64,000 bases of DNA from contig CM064425.1 of the NCBI GenBank assembly GCA_032690845.1, positions 35,304,240 to 35,368,239 of the forward strand. The letters are read 5' to 3'. The notes under the pieces were generated by a model. That model was not told the DNA's origin. It saw only the letters and a program-made list of their open reading frames with translations, and made no database searches. Positions 24,323 to 36,459 of this stretch are shown here, one piece after another; position 1 is the first letter of the stretch; each line of letters begins with the position of its first letter. The position numbers were made by a program, and so were the translations under genes. The stretch is from Eleusine coracana subsp. coracana (taxonomy: Eukaryota > Streptophyta > Magnoliopsida > Poales > Poaceae).

Positions 24323-25622
24323 CTTCTGAACATCCCTTTAAGAATTAGGTGGCCCATATCAAGGATCACCTTGATTTTGTTCGGATTAGCCTCTATACCT
24401 TGTTTTGAAACGATGTAACCGAGTAGCTTTCCCGAAGGAACCCTAAAAACACAATTTTTAGGGTTCAACTCCATCGAGTATCATCTCAAGTTGTCAAACA
24501 TCTCTGCCAGGTCAGAGAGAAGTTCTTCAACATTCCGAGTCTTTACCATGATGTCGTCAACATACGCTTCTGCGTTCCGATCGATCTGAGTTTCGAGGCA
24601 GCGTTGAATACCATGTTGGTAAGTCGCGCCAGCATTTTTCAGACCGAATGGCATAGTAGTATAGCAGTAGGCGCCGAATGGAGTTATAAAGGAATTCTTG
24701 ATTTGATCTTCGACTTTCAGAGGGATCTGGTGATAGCCTGAATAGGTATCTAGAAAGCTTAAAAGCTCACACCCGGCTGTTGAGTCTACAATCTGATCAA
24801 TTCGTGGCAGAGCGAAAGGGTCTTTAGGCAGATCTTGTTCAAATCGGTATAATCGACACACATCCACCACTCTTTATTCTTCTTAGGTACAAGGACTGGG
24901 TTTTCCAGCCAATCAGGATGGCACACTTCCCTTATAAACTTAGCATCTAACAATCTAGTTATCTCCTTCTTCATGGCGTCCTTACGGTCTTGTGTGAAAC
25001 TTCTAAGCCTTTGCTTGATGGGGGTGGCCCTAGGAGGCACCCTTAGCTCGTGCTCAATCTTTTCCCTAGGAACTCCCGGCATGTCAGAGGGCTTCCATGC
25101 GAAGATGTCCCTATTTTCTTGGAGGAAAAGAGTGAGCGCGAGTTCCTATAACTCGTCGAGGTCGGCCCCTGCATAAGTGATCTTAGCATGGTCCTCTGGA
25201 TCGAGCGAAACTTCCTTGGTAGGGACATCATCCATCTGGATCTTGTCCTTGGTGGGCTTCTTCATGGGGACCTCTGAGCCATTCCGCTCTTGACTACCGA
25301 CTGCCTTCTGGATCTCCAGCCGGTTAGACAGCATCAACTGTCGGTCAGCCATCTCACAACTGTGCACATCACAATCAAAAGAATTCTGTAGGTTAGAGTG
25401 GAGGGAGATGATTCCCTTGGGGCCTGGCATCTTGAGAGTGAGATATGGGTAGTGCGGAACCGCCATGAATTTCGCCATTGCCGGTTTGCCTAGGATAGCA
25501 TGGTAAGCAGACTCAAAATCGGCTACCTGGAAGATAACGTGCTCAGTCCTGAAGTTCTCACGGGTTCCAAAGGTGATAGGCAGAGTGATCTGTTCAATAG
25601 GAACAGAAGTCTTGCCCGGCAC
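24323..25622 (-). pseudogene. Tat protease and reverse transcriptase, broken
   Basis: The protease-side segment (25146-25622) contains ILGKPAMAKFMAVPHYPYLT, the conserved stretch after the protease domain. RT begins around EHELRVPPRATPIKQRLRSF (about 25050) and includes PVLVPKKNKEWWMCVDYTDL. It then has LSFLDTYSGYHQIPL, TTMPFGLKNAGATYQ and the catalytic AYVDDIMVKTRN (24481-24870). The YVDD box is intact. A frame change splits RT near 24860, and further decay lies past 24480. Confidence 0.86.
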
Positions 25623-27927
25623 GATCCCATGGAAGGGAGAGGAACTCGGCTACAAGTCGCTGACCGACAAGCCTAATTCCATGAGGGTCTTAGTGAAGAT
25701 CACATCCAGACTGCTTCCTCCATCAATGAGTACTTTCTAGAACTTGATGCCCTTCATCGTTGCCGCAAGTACTAGTGGGTAGCGACCTGGCTTGGGCATG
25801 TGCCTTGGGTGATCCGACCGATCAAAAGTAATCGGGACTTTAGACCACCTCATGTACTCAGGCGTAGCCGGTTCTACGGAATTGATCTCACGTAGTTCCA
25901 GTTTTTGTTTGTGCTTGGACGTGTAGGCATCCGGGCCTCCGAAGATGAAGTTGACTTCCTTCCAGGGCTCCTGGAACTCTCCATCCTCGTCCTTCCCGTC
26001 ACTGTCATTGGTTTTGTCCTTGCCATTGCATCTTGGCAGATCTTTGGCCACCTTCAATGCGGCAGTTGCAAATCCCTTCAAGCGGTAACAGTCCTTTGCT
26101 TTGTGGTTTCCCTTTGGATGCCATAGGCATGGGCCACTCAGCAAGTCGTTCGTGGTCTGCCGGTTCGTCCGAGGATTTTTCCTTGTTCAGTCTACTGCCG
26201 CGACCATATTCTCAGTCTTTCGCTTCTTGTCCTTCTTGGAGGACTCCGGTTTGTCCGAGTGCTTCTCCTTGCCTTTGCCTCGGATGACATACAAGGCCGA
26301 TTCTATAGATGCAAACTTATCAATGATCTCAAAGCATTCCGAAGCAGTTAGCCTGAGGTCATGATTCCCCCGACCGATCTCCCAAACTAGCTCATCGCTC
26401 TGAACACCTCCTTGGAAGACTGCAATGATCTGTTGGTCCGGGATATTAGGGATTTCGGTCTTCTTGGCGCAGAACCGCTTGATGTAGTCGCGCAGGGATT
26501 CGTCAGCCTTCTGCTTGATCCGGGTGAGGTCGAAGTGATTACCTGGCCGGTTGTAGATAGCTTGGAAGCTTTCAATGAACTTCTTGTTGAGGTCGCCCCA
26601 CAAAGTAATCAATCTCTCGGGGAGCGATGTGAGCCAAATCCAAACAGCTGGCTCGAGACAGACCGGCAGATAGTTAGCCATCACAAAGATGTCACCTCCT
26701 ACCGCTCGAATCACCATGCTGTAAAGCTGAAGCCACTCCCGAGGGTTGGTCTGACCATCATACTTCTCGATGGGGACCGACTTGAATCCTTTAGGCCACC
26801 AAGCAATTCAAAGATCCGGTATGCAAGCCTTGATCCCATCGAACTCGTCCTCGTTAGGGGTGATCGACCTCCGTCACCGGTCTGACGACCGGGAAGGTGA
26901 AGACGCGCGGCGACTATGGCGAGGACCAATATCATCGCTATCATGATGATGTCAATCGTCTTCGTCATGGTTTTCATGCCGGTCCTGATCGTCTCATCGA
27001 CGTCGGTCATCGCGGTTGTCTCTTAGAGGTGAATGATGTCGTTGATCATCCCGTCGGTCGTCCCATCGGTCATCCTGTCGGTCGTCCCATCGGTCATCAG
27101 TCCTCCTATTGCGGCGCTCCTCCTTGTGGCGTTGGTCATCCTGGATCCGCTCTTAAGTATGAGAGTTGATGGTATCTCGTCCATCGCGAGGTCTCATGGA
27201 ATTCCTCAGATCACTATGTTGTCATCCACGAGAAGTTGCATAGCTAGAACTCGCCACTGACTGTGGTTCGTCCCGGGCCTTGTTTTGAACAGCAGCTGTT
27301 GAGCATGGCTACTGCCTTATGCATTATAGGGGTCTGATATGCGGTGTCAGCCATCAAGCTGTCAAGCAATGTTTTAGCCCCAATGATGTTGAACTGAGGG
27401 GTGTCATAGACCTTGATGCAATCCACTTCAATTTCCAAATCTTCGAGGTCTAGCCGTCGCGCCAATCGGGATCCATGAGATCCTCTCGGTCAGTGGCGGT
27501 GACCGTTCGAAGGTGGTATCTCTTCGGGGTCGTCATCCCTTTGGCCTTCCTCGCCATGTCCATCGTAGTTGTTGGCAGGACCATCATCATTGTTGTCATC
27601 ATCCCCATCATCGGTCGGATCCTCACGAACCTCAACCATGTTGACAGCCAAAGGATAAGGTCATGTAGATCCATCTGAGTCCTCATCAAAGGAACAGACC
27701 GACTTAAAGTCATACCCAGTGGGTAGATCCGTGTCGCCGAATCCGAGTGGAACCAATGCAGGGATCAGATCTGACGGGCTTGGTGATCGCACCATGAGAT
27801 CAGCTGCGGCCGAGTCGGATCGACGGTCATCAAGGCCTAGCGCTCTGTTGGAGTCGGCGATGAAGTCGAGCGACCCGAAGGAAATCTTGAAATCTGGCGA
27901 GTACTGGACGGTGGGAATATCGGTCAT
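25623..27927 (-). pseudogene. Tat gag, broken
   Basis: The start at 27927 gives MTDIPTVQYSPDFKISFGSL, about 50 bases inside the primer-binding site. Acidic and Arg/Asp-rich linkers follow (about 27030-27100, derived from GTCGGTCGTCCCATC repeats). The retrotransposon gag domain lies at 26187-26717 (LNKKFIESFQAIYNRPGNHF, ESLRDYIKRFCAK). A knuckle-like CLWHPKGNHKAKDCYRLKGF sits near 26070-26140. Several in-frame stops and shifts occur between 27660 and 26720. Confidence 0.83.
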
Positions 27928-27959
27928 CGAAGTCGATGGTGAATCCTGGTGAGCCTTGT

Positions 27960-27977
27960 CCCCTACCTGGCGCGCCA
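27960..27977 (-). promoter_or_regulatory. Primer-binding site of the Tat element
   Basis: On the minus strand TGGCGCGCCAGGTAGGG lies two bases inside the LTR. This type of site is typical of grass Tat elements, and it fixes the LTR start at 27980. Confidence 0.82.
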
Positions 27978-27979
27978 AC

Positions 27980-28365
27980 TGTCGAGACTTATACTTGGCA
28001 ATAAATTTATAGGGATATGTTAGGATTAAGAACTCGATGGTTAGGACACAAGACACTGATTTTAGATAGGTTCGGGCCCTCTCAACGAGAGTAAAAACCC
28101 TATGTCCTGTGTTCTGTAGTTTGTATTGATGTTGTGTTTCGTGTGTTGTCTTGTCCCTCGATGGGGTTCCCTGCCGCTTTATATATCCAGTCGGCAAGGG
28201 GTACATGAAGAGTCCTACTCATAGTCTACAAGGATTCTTATAGAAAGTCTATATCTAATTGCCTTGCACTCCAAGCCGACTCGGTCGGTTACCTTATGGA
28301 TGAGGTACCCAGTCATCTACTGACTTAGGCATAACTATGGATACCTATAAGGTAAGTATTCCACA
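27980..28365 (-). repeat. 5' LTR of the Tat element, complete (386 bp)
   Basis: It begins TGTCGAGAC and ends ATTCCACA, giving TG...CA ends. A TATA-like TATATAAAG lies near 28178-28186 on the minus strand. The short LTR is compatible with the lineage. The outer flank reads ATAAG. Confidence 0.85.
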
Positions 28366-28661
28366 ATAAGTGATAGAGGAATAAGAGCAAATGCACACTC
28401 AACATACTCATGACAATAAGCAAGCACCACACAATACATAAAGCATAGAGAATATTACAATAAAGGTTCACAAAATAGTTTTCAAGCACAAAGAAGGAGT
28501 AAACTTGTCCATTGGTTCATTACTAGCCTAGCCTATTACAATAGAGAGATAGATAGAATGAAGCACACCCTTCCACATCCTTTTTCATCGCCGTTCTCTC
28601 CCCCTTTGGCATCAAAGCACCAAAAGGAATAAAAAGAAGAGAGAGGAGCTACAAAAAAGAA
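28366..28661 (-). other. Copia 2 sequence 3' of the accessory ORF
   Basis: AT-rich noncoding spacer of copia 2 between the end of its accessory ORF and the Tat insertion. No gene is seen. Confidence 0.55.
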
Positions 28662-30231
28662 TCACTCATTGTTATCCTTGGTGTCCTCATCATGTTCTTC
28701 ACTTTCCTCATTGGCCGGAGGAGGAGCGGAGGATGGTCCAGGGGCGACGTTTTCCCAATCATAAGCTGCAAAGGAGTCTTGAAAGACCGGTGGCTCACCA
28801 TCGGGCTCACACTCGGAGCCATCCGGAGACACTTCACGGCCTTGAGCCCTTTGATATCTCTTGTAGCGCCGCACTTGCTTCTTGATTCTTCTCTTGTTCT
28901 CCTAATTTTCCTTTGCAATAAAGCAACAAGCATTGAAAATGCTTTTGAGGAAGGATACAATGGGAGAAGATGGACGGCGAGCATCTTCTGGAGGAGGTGC
29001 TTGTTGAGCAGATGTGCCTTGAGTAGAGGTTCTAGCAGCTAAAGATCTTCTAGTGGGTGAGGTTGCAAGAGATCCATAAACTGGGTGATGGGCACTTTGC
29101 ACTCGAGGCCTCAATGGTTGATTCTTGCATTCCTTCTCAAACACTAACCCAGTCTCTGACTCAATCATCCTCATAAGGTAGGGGCAAAAGGAAGCACCCG
29201 TCTAGTGTCTAGTGATGAGGAGTAGATCTCCTGAACAATGAAGTCCATGACACTGAAGGGAGCAGCTCCATCTCTAAATCTAGCAAGAATATTCCTTGAA
29301 TGTTCAACTAGTGAAGTATCATACCCTGCCTTAGGAGCTATGGTGACTCTGAGCATCCTATTGAGAGTGAAGTAGAAGTTCTGCATTCCATTTGTGGTGC
29401 CACGATATACTGGATTTTGATCCTCATACATGAAGGCCAACTAAGCATCCTTCAAGACTGACTCATTTGTGATCTTCTCTCTGTTCTCATCATCAGCATC
29501 TTGAAAGGAATAAGTGGCTATCTGAGAGGGATACACAACATATTATACTCCCTGAGTCATCCAATAGAAGTATCCTCTGCTATCAATGTATAGAGTGCAA
29601 TAGAACTGACAGATGACCTCTTTATTCCAGTCATAGCTAAAGCCCATGAGGTCATAGACATTCTTGTCCTTGCAAGCTGCAATGGTTTCGTTGAATGTGG
29701 AGTCATCCTTATCTTCCATATACTTCCAATCAATCCACTGATGAGCAGCCAATCTGAGTCCTATTCTTCTCAATGAGCATGGACATGTAGTAGTCCTGCT
29801 GAAACCATGTGAGAAACCGGTAGTCACTTGCTTCTTTGTCACCCACAACATAGTGATTTTGCCTCCTTCCCTCACTAAGTGCCTCTGCATCCTTCTTGTA
29901 GTCCTTGAAGTCATAATCTGCAGGATACTCCAGTGCATGGACTCGAAGGTCCCTCACACTGTTCAACCCTTCGGTTCTCGCCTTCCTAGGCTGTTGTGAT
30001 CTCTTTTCCTTGATTGGAGCCTTGCCTTTGTCCTTAGCTCTCCTAGGAGGAAGGGATCCTCCTTGCTCTACTGTCACTGTTTGAGCAACTCCACTAGTCC
30101 TTTGTCCTCGTTGCCTTGAGGCTCTTCCTCCTCTTAGAAAGGGGCACAAGCTCTTCACTTGAGGAGGAGGAGTGATTTTACCCCTCATCACGTGGCTCGG
30201 CTTGGGCGTTTGAGGCAAACTTGGTCCTTAC
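28662..30231 (-). pseudogene. Accessory 3' ORF of copia 2, broken
   Basis: An extra protein of about 500 residues is encoded after RNase H in the sense direction. The likely start at 30231 gives MVRTKFASNAQ. A frameshift follows at once, into the frame with PSHVMRGKITPPPQVKSLCP. The body contains WIDWKYMEDKDDSTFNETIA, YDLMGFSYDWNKEVICQFYC (about 29600-29680), the NFYFTLNRMLRVTIAPKAGY block (29171-29440) and an acidic end (EESEEHDEDTKDNNE, stop near 28662). The Trp/Tyr-rich middle resembles uncharacterised proteins common in grass genomes and associated with copia elements. I recognise no catalytic motif, signal peptide or membrane segment, so I do not call it an envelope protein. At least four frame changes or stops are present. 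Confidence 0.65.
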
Positions 30232-30990
30232 CATCTTTGACTCACTAGGGAGACAAAGAAGGAAACAGGGAATTGCGTATGAAGCAATGAGAGAATTAAG
30301 AGCTAGCCAAAAATAGTGCACTAAACAACAGGCGATGGAACTTCCGTGGATGTTTCCACGGAACTTCCGTCCATTGCAGTTTGCACCATAATCAACATTA
30401 CTCCTAGATCCTACCATAGCAACACAAATGCCTCTAAGAAAAGGTACACTAGGTTCAAAGAAACCAATCTATCCAATTGAATAGAGGACATTTTACGTTT
30501 TTGACCTAGAGCAAATATTTAGGTCAAAATCCATACCTAGGGCAAAGGGACGGAAGAAATTGATGGAGATCCCGTAACTTTCGTGGGGAAGGAGTGGAAT
30601 TCCCTCAAACTTGAAGGAAATCGCTGGTTGAAGCTTCAAATCGCCGTAAATCGCCTTCTAGGGTTTATGGAGAGAGAGATAGGAGAGAAAAGAAAAGTGG
30701 TTGAATGAGTTAGAGAAGAAGACGCCTTCGTGCCCATTAATCTGGGAGAGACTGAAGTTTCGTCAATGAGTGACGGATGTTCTGTCGCTCTTGAGTTTGA
30801 GTAGCCCGGGCAGATTTGAAATCGACAGAAGTTCTATCATTGGTGACGGAAGTTCCATCGTTCTCTGTCTGGACCCGAGAAAAGGTATCTCTCTACAATG
30901 AACTTGGGACAAGTGCAATATATAGGGATATAAGGTATGTTCCAGCTTGGGAATAGAAGCAAACAAACAAGCAAAACAATATTCACAAGT
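30232..30990 (-). promoter_or_regulatory. Upstream region of the copia 2 accessory ORF with palindromes
   Basis: Read on the minus strand, this shows a TATA-like CTATATATTG near 30920 and then GACGGAAGTTCC-type palindromes at 30750-30862. A CT-rich leader-like stretch follows (TTTTCTCTCCTATCTCTCTC near 30670-30700). A possible GT-AG intron runs from about 30538 to 30440, and a further palindrome pair lies at 30337-30372, just before the ORF. This layout suggests that the accessory ORF has its own promoter and leader. That is inference. Confidence 0.45.
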
Positions 30991-30999
30991 CACAACATT

Positions 31000-32337
31000 A
31001 TGATCTATTGATCAAAATCATCATTTATTTTTTAAAACAAGGACATGAAGAAATTTTGAAGAATTTTAGTTTTAAACCCTTTTTGCACAAGCACCACTCC
31101 AACAAACAATGTACAAGGTTCTACTCCAAATTGGATGAATCAAAAATATTCAGCTCACTGCTAAGCTCACAAAATCTCTTCTTATCTAGGGGTTTGGTAA
31201 AGATATCGGCTAGTTGTTTGTCGGTTCTAACATAGCTAATCTCAATATCTCCCTTTATAGAATGATCTCTCAAGAAGTGGTGTCAGATATCTATATGCTT
31301 GGTCCTATTATGATGGCACTCTCATTATCACATAGGACAGGAACTTTGGTCATAGAGTATCCAAAGTCCTTTAGAGTTTGTCGTATCCAAAGTAGTTAAG
31401 CACAACAACTTCCGGCTGTGATATACTCCGCTTTGGCTATGGATAAGGCAACAGAATTTTGTTTCTTGGATGACCATGACACAAGGGACCTACCCAAGAA
31501 TTGGAACATCCCAGAGGTACTCTTCCTATCACCTTACATTTGGCGTAGTCGGCATCGGAATAACCGACTAACTTGAACTTGGAGCCCTTTGGATACCATA
31601 ATCCTAGGTTTGGTGTGTGAACTAAATATCTCAAAATTCTTTTGACGGCCACCAAGTGACTTTCCTTAGGAGCATCTTGGAACCTTGCACACATGCACAC
31701 ACTAAGCATGATATCGGGTCTAGATGCACAAAGATAAAGCAAAGAGCCAATCATGGATCGATATACCTTTTGATCGACAGGCATATGTTTACATCTAGTC
31801 CAAAGTGCCCATTTCTCTTCATGGGAGTCTTGTTTGGCTTTGCCTTGTCCATGTCAAACTTCTTGAGTATGTCTTGAGTGTACTTGGTTTGACTTATGAA
31901 TGTTCCTTCTTCAAGTTGCTTGACTTGAAAACCTAGAAAGAACTTTAACTCCCCCATCATGGATATCTCAAATTTCCTAGTCATAATATTGGCAAACTCT
32001 TCACAAAAAGATTGATGAGTAGAACCAAATATGATGTCATCGACATATATTTGGCATACAAAAATATCATTATCAACTTTTCTTAAGAAAAGAGTAGGAT
32101 CGGCCTTGCCAATTGTGAAGCCTTTGTTGATCAAGTATCCCTTGAGGTGTTCATACCAAGCTCTTGGAGCTTGCTTGAGGCCGTAGAGAGCTTTGTGAAG
32201 CTTGTAGACATGGTTTGGCTTCTTTGGATCTTCAAACCCCGGAGGTTGTTGCACATACACCTCCTCTTGAATAGGTCCATTAAGAAATGCAATTTTCACT
32301 TCCATTTGAAAAAGCTTAAAACCATGGTGAGAAGCAT
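31000..32337 (-). pseudogene. Copia 2 reverse transcriptase (C-terminal part) and RNase H, broken
   Basis: It starts at SHHGFKLFQMEVKIAFLNG, next to the inserted LTR, then reads YKLHKALYGLKQAPRAWYEH and the catalytic YVDDIIFGST (about 32030-32060). MMGELKFFLGFQVKQ and the RNase H entry YRSMIGSLLYLCASRPDIML and GYSDADYA (31437-31784) follow. Decayed RNase H sequence continues to about 31000. The RT N-terminus is missing, replaced by the fragment at 32338-33880. Confidence 0.87.
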
Positions 32338-33880
32338 TGATGAGTACATCACACCCATGGACACACACAACACTCCTCCAACTAAGATGAAAGTTCATGT
32401 GCATCACCTGAATTTACAGGTGAGATCGTTTCTAATGTTTTTATTATATGGTTTTGAGAATAGATTGCTACCTAATGAATTAATTATTGTTAGGAACCAT
32501 GGAAATGATGATGACATAGCTGGGTAGGTGATTGGAGGCGTGATGGGCCAGCAAGGACGTCCAAGCCAAGGTGGAGGCCCAATCAAAACCGACTTCGAGT
32601 CTGTTTCGGAGCCTAGGACCAGTCTGCACTAAAATGGATACCCAGGACGCATACTGACTCGGATTTGGACGTTCTATATATGCCTGGAAAGATGACGAAA
32701 AGAAATTTCCAACCCAACTTGTCCTATGTCAAAATTCGTCCCGAGGCGTCGGTAATCGCCAAAACAAATCGACTTACAGAATCTATCCTGGTGCTGCGAC
32801 ACCGTAATCGGTCTTTGGGCCATGTATCGAGTTGAGCCCACTTTGGGCTGCGTCCAGGGGGTCTTGCACGACCCTACAGTCCTCATATACAGCCGCTGCC
32901 TCTTCATTAGGGTTCGGATTTTGCTTAGATCAATTCTGTTCATAAACAGTGTCGCCGTTCATCAGTTTGTGAGACCCCAACTTCGAGAGTTTAATCATAC
33001 ATCTGCAATTGTGTTGCATTCTTCGTTGTTCTTGCTTGTATTCTTGATTCGCAGGCAGGGATTAGCCTTCTCAGCGAGGTCAATCGTCTTTGGATGGTTG
33101 ATAACCAGAGGAGACGTCGTGCTGCGATTGCGGGGTTTAGAACGTGCTGTTCTGAAGCCGGATCGATTTATGTGCCGCCTCCGACCAAATCAACTTACCA
33201 AGAACCTTTTGGAAGATCGTGAACCCTTGTTCACATCAAGTGGTATCAGAGCTTTAGGTACACCGTTAGGTTCGCCCTTATCCTTGTTATTTTGTTCAAT
33301 CCTAGAGTCCAGAAAATTGTCCTACAAAAATATTTGTTCGTCGTGTTTCCGCTATCCTACACCCCCCTTGTGCCTTGCAATTTTTAGTTTAGTTTGCTTC
33401 TCTGAATTTTAGTCCCTACAAGGTCATTGTGTTGTTGGTCTAGTACATGTTCTTTGGTCTTGTTTGAGTCGTGTGTGTCCTTGTTCATAGACAATCAAGA
33501 AAAAAAAATTAGATTGTTGCACACGTTGAAAGAATAGTACTGCTGGAATTGTTTGCACTAAATATTTATTTAACATCTAGCCTTCTACTTTTTGTGTGCA
33601 AAAGAAACTTAGAGTGTTTTCTGTTGCACGTTGTTCCTTGAGTCAAGAGATTGTTGCACGTTGTTGCATATGAGAACTGTCGGTTCAGTTCTACATGTAC
33701 ATCTATTCCTTACGTAAAGAGTGCAAAAAAGAAAGTTTAGGTTTTTCCTTTGTGCTATAAAGTTCACAACTCTTGCTGCAGTTCTATGTTAAAAAAATCA
33801 TGAAAGAAGTAAAAGGCAAAGAGGTGCTGAAAAACGGGGTGATCCTTTTGAATGCTTTGTCAGAATTATGCATAAATGGG
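32338..33880 (+). mobile_element. Truncated LTR retrotransposon: one LTR, primer site and leader
   Basis: A 900-bp LTR (32338-33237) starts TGAT and ends ATCA. It is closely related to the solo LTR at 15255-16175. It is followed by AG and a perfect TGGTATCAGAGC primer site (33240-33251), then about 630 bp of leader. The second LTR and the coding body are absent. On both sides the host is copia 2, but the integrase-RT linker of copia 2 is missing, so the insertion was accompanied or followed by a deletion. The LTR begins with an open frame (ITPMDTHNTPP, LNLQVRSFL) shared with the solo LTR. Confidence 0.8.
33240..33251 (+). promoter_or_regulatory. Primer-binding site (initiator Met tRNA)
   Basis: TGGTATCAGAGC, the canonical complement to initiator methionine tRNA, two bases after the LTR end ATCA. 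It shows that the adjoining LTR is a 5' LTR on the plus strand. Confidence 0.88.
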
Positions 33881-36207
33881 TCTAGATGCATCTTCTTCTT
33901 CTTGAGCATCGTCATCTTCATCGCCTCCCTCTTCATCATCTTGAACTTGATTTTAGTCATTGCCTTGAACATGATCATCACCATGAGCTTGGCTATTTCC
34001 TTTATCTTGTTCAACTTGTGGATCTTGTGGAGGAGACTCATCTTGATTTGAACAAGATGGTTTATCTTGACTTAAGTTTAGGTCTTGTGGTCTTATTTCA
34101 CCGATAGCCAAATTCCTTATTGCATCACAAGGAGCTTCATCACCTACATCACTTGGATTAACTTGCTCTACTTGAGAGCCATTAGACTCATCAAATTTCA
34201 CATCCTGGGTTATTTCAACAACTCCGGCGTCGGTGAGGAGCTCATATGTTGTTTTATTCAAAATCTTGTGAAGATATAATCTATTGGTTGCATGGCATGC
34301 GGTATTGATGGCTTCCGCCCAAAAGGTGTACGGTGTCTTGAACTCATCAAGCATTGTTCTTGCCATCTCTATGAGTGTGCGGTTCTTTCTTTCGTCTACA
34401 CCATTTTGTTATGGAGTGTATGGAGCTGAGAATTCATGCTTGATCCCTTCTTCATCAAGATATTCTTCAACTTGAGTGTTCTTGAACTTGGTTCCATTGT
34501 CACTCCTTATTTTCTTGATCTTCACTTCATATTCATTTTGTGCTCTCCTCAAAACCTCTATAGGATACCTTGTGTTTCACTTTTGTCCTTCAAAAAGAAT
34601 ACCCAAGTGAAACGAGAATAATCATCAATAATTACAAGACCATATTTGTTACCGTTAATGCTTATGTAGGTGATCGGTCCAAATAGGTCCATGTGTAGCA
34701 TCTCCAATGGTCTTGTCGTTGTCATCATGGTCTTGGATGGATGTTCAGCGCCAACTTGCTTTCTGGCTTGACATGCGCTACATATTTTGTCCTTCTCAAA
34801 AGCAACATCCTTTGGTCCGACGACGTGACCTCCTTTTAGGAGTTTGGAAAGATTCCTTAACCCAACATGAGCTAGCCAGCGATGCCATAGCCAACCCAAG
34901 GTGGTTTTAGCAACCAAACAAGTATTTAAGTTAGATCCCTCTTTGTTGGTAAAATCAACAAGATAGATCTTGTCCTCTAAATACCCTTTGAAAGCTATTG
35001 AAGAATCCTTCTTCCTAAAGACGGTCACGCTATCATCATCAAAGAGACAACTATAACCCATCTCACAAAGTTGTGAAACGTACATCAAGTTGTATCCTAG
35101 ACCATTCACAAGATAAGCATTGCCAATTGAAACGTCATGGGTGACGGCAATCCAACCACAACCAATTACCTTTCCTTTCTTGTCATTCCAAATGATATGC
35201 CTCCACTTGGTAGATTGTCATGATCTCTCCGGTCATATGATTTGACCACCCGCTATCAAGCACCCATGTACCGCCACTGAAGGAGTATCCCTACAAAGAA
35301 AATCAAGCATGTGTTTTAGACACCCAAGTTGGTTTGGGTACCTTAACATTAGATACAAGTTGGGCACCCACACACAAGGCTTCCACCTTGCATCATGTGG
35401 CCCAACAAATTTTGCAACCACTCTACCATAAGCAGTATGGGTTAGCACGTAAGAAGCATCAAAATCATCAAAGGATATGGTAGAACTCTTGTTGTTCTTG
35501 TTCACTTAAGGAGCATTCCTTGGCTTGATATTCTTTTCTCTTGCCACTAGCTTTCCCTTGTTCTCGGGCACAAAGTTTATCCTCTTGTTGTGGCCCTTCT
35601 TACATTCATTCTTTTTTAACCCTAATCCTCTCTTGTCATGAGAGGCTCTTGGCTCACCAATAATTTTCCTTGTGGTCTCTACTTGAGCCTGCTTCTCAAG
35701 TTCCTTGACATGGTTTTTGAGATTTTCAATCATAGCATCTTGCTTGGCAATCATCTCAACATAAATGTTGTGGCACCTTCTGCAACCTTTGCTTGTTGAA
35801 GCTTGGGAAGACTCCAATCTTTTCAACAATGAGCGAGAACTTGTCTTGAGATCCTCAATGGCCTTCACAAGTGCTTTGTTTTCTTGTATCAATGAGTTGC
35901 ACCTTTCTTGGAGTTTTTTATTTGTTGAGGTGCATGATTCACTTGACTCATTGACCTTAGAAACCTCCTTGGTCAAGTTCATGTTCTTGTTCTTTTCTTG
36001 CTCAAGTTGCCTTGTGAGCTTTTGATTCTTCTCCTTTTCCTCATCAAGCAATTATTCCTGTCTTTCGATGATTCTTTCTTGATTATCCAATTCCCCTTGT
36101 AGCTTATCTAGCATTTTAACCATTTCATGTATAGAGAGGACCAAGTCCTCCTCTTCATCACTACAATATGAGGGATTGAAATTGGAACAAGGAGATACCT
36201 TGTTTTC
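33881..36207 (-). pseudogene. Copia 2 integrase, protease and gag C-terminal part, broken
   Basis: From 36207 downward, the gag coiled coil (NQKLTRQLEQEKNKNMNLTK, ELEKQAQVETTRK; 35506-36051) is followed by a protease site reading WVLDSGWSNHMTG near 35245-35280, where the D-S-G triad is intact. The pre-integrase HHCC finger (LWHRWLAHVGLRNLSKLLK, CSACQARKQ; 34740-34890) and the integrase core (LEMLHMDLFGPITY) follow. MARTMLDEFKTPYTFWAEAI and an acidic Gln/Asp-rich linker (33881-34366) come next. A stop separates gag and protease near 35505, and another break lies near 34400-34560. Confidence 0.86.
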
Positions 36208-36459
36208 TGAAAGACCGAGAAGGCGACTAGAGGGGGGTGAATGGGAGCTAATTAAAAATTCTCTAGGAGAACTTGGCCTATGTCCTGATTTCAACCAAAC
36301 TCAACCTTTAAAGTAAATCACTAAAGTTACACACACCAACTTGTGATGTGCTAACCCTAGGAATGACTAACACCAGTGGAATGGAAAAGAGAAACAAAAA
36401 GAACACCCAAATGAAAGTTACAAGGACCTATAGCAACACAGGCAGAAAAGGAACCCAAC

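Larger units (their letters stand above)
17320..28365 (-). mobile_element. Tat-lineage Ty3/gypsy retrotransposon
   Basis: It reads on the minus strand with a complete 5' LTR (27980-28365), primer-binding site, gag, protease, RT, RNase H, a second archaeal-type RNase H and integrase. An antisense gene and a truncated 3' LTR (17320-17443) follow. The gypsy order (RT before integrase), the second RNase H and the antisense accessory gene place it in the Tat group (Grande/Retand-like). It sits inside copia 2, about 80 bp from the copia polypurine tract. Stops and frameshifts run through all parts. Because the outer part of the left LTR is lost, no target duplication can be shown. Confidence 0.87.

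Noticed and set aside
26412..27260. Plus-strand genes opposite Tat gag
   Set aside because: Shadows of the gag domain and its Arg/Asp-rich repeats. The true antisense gene is at 18467-21348.
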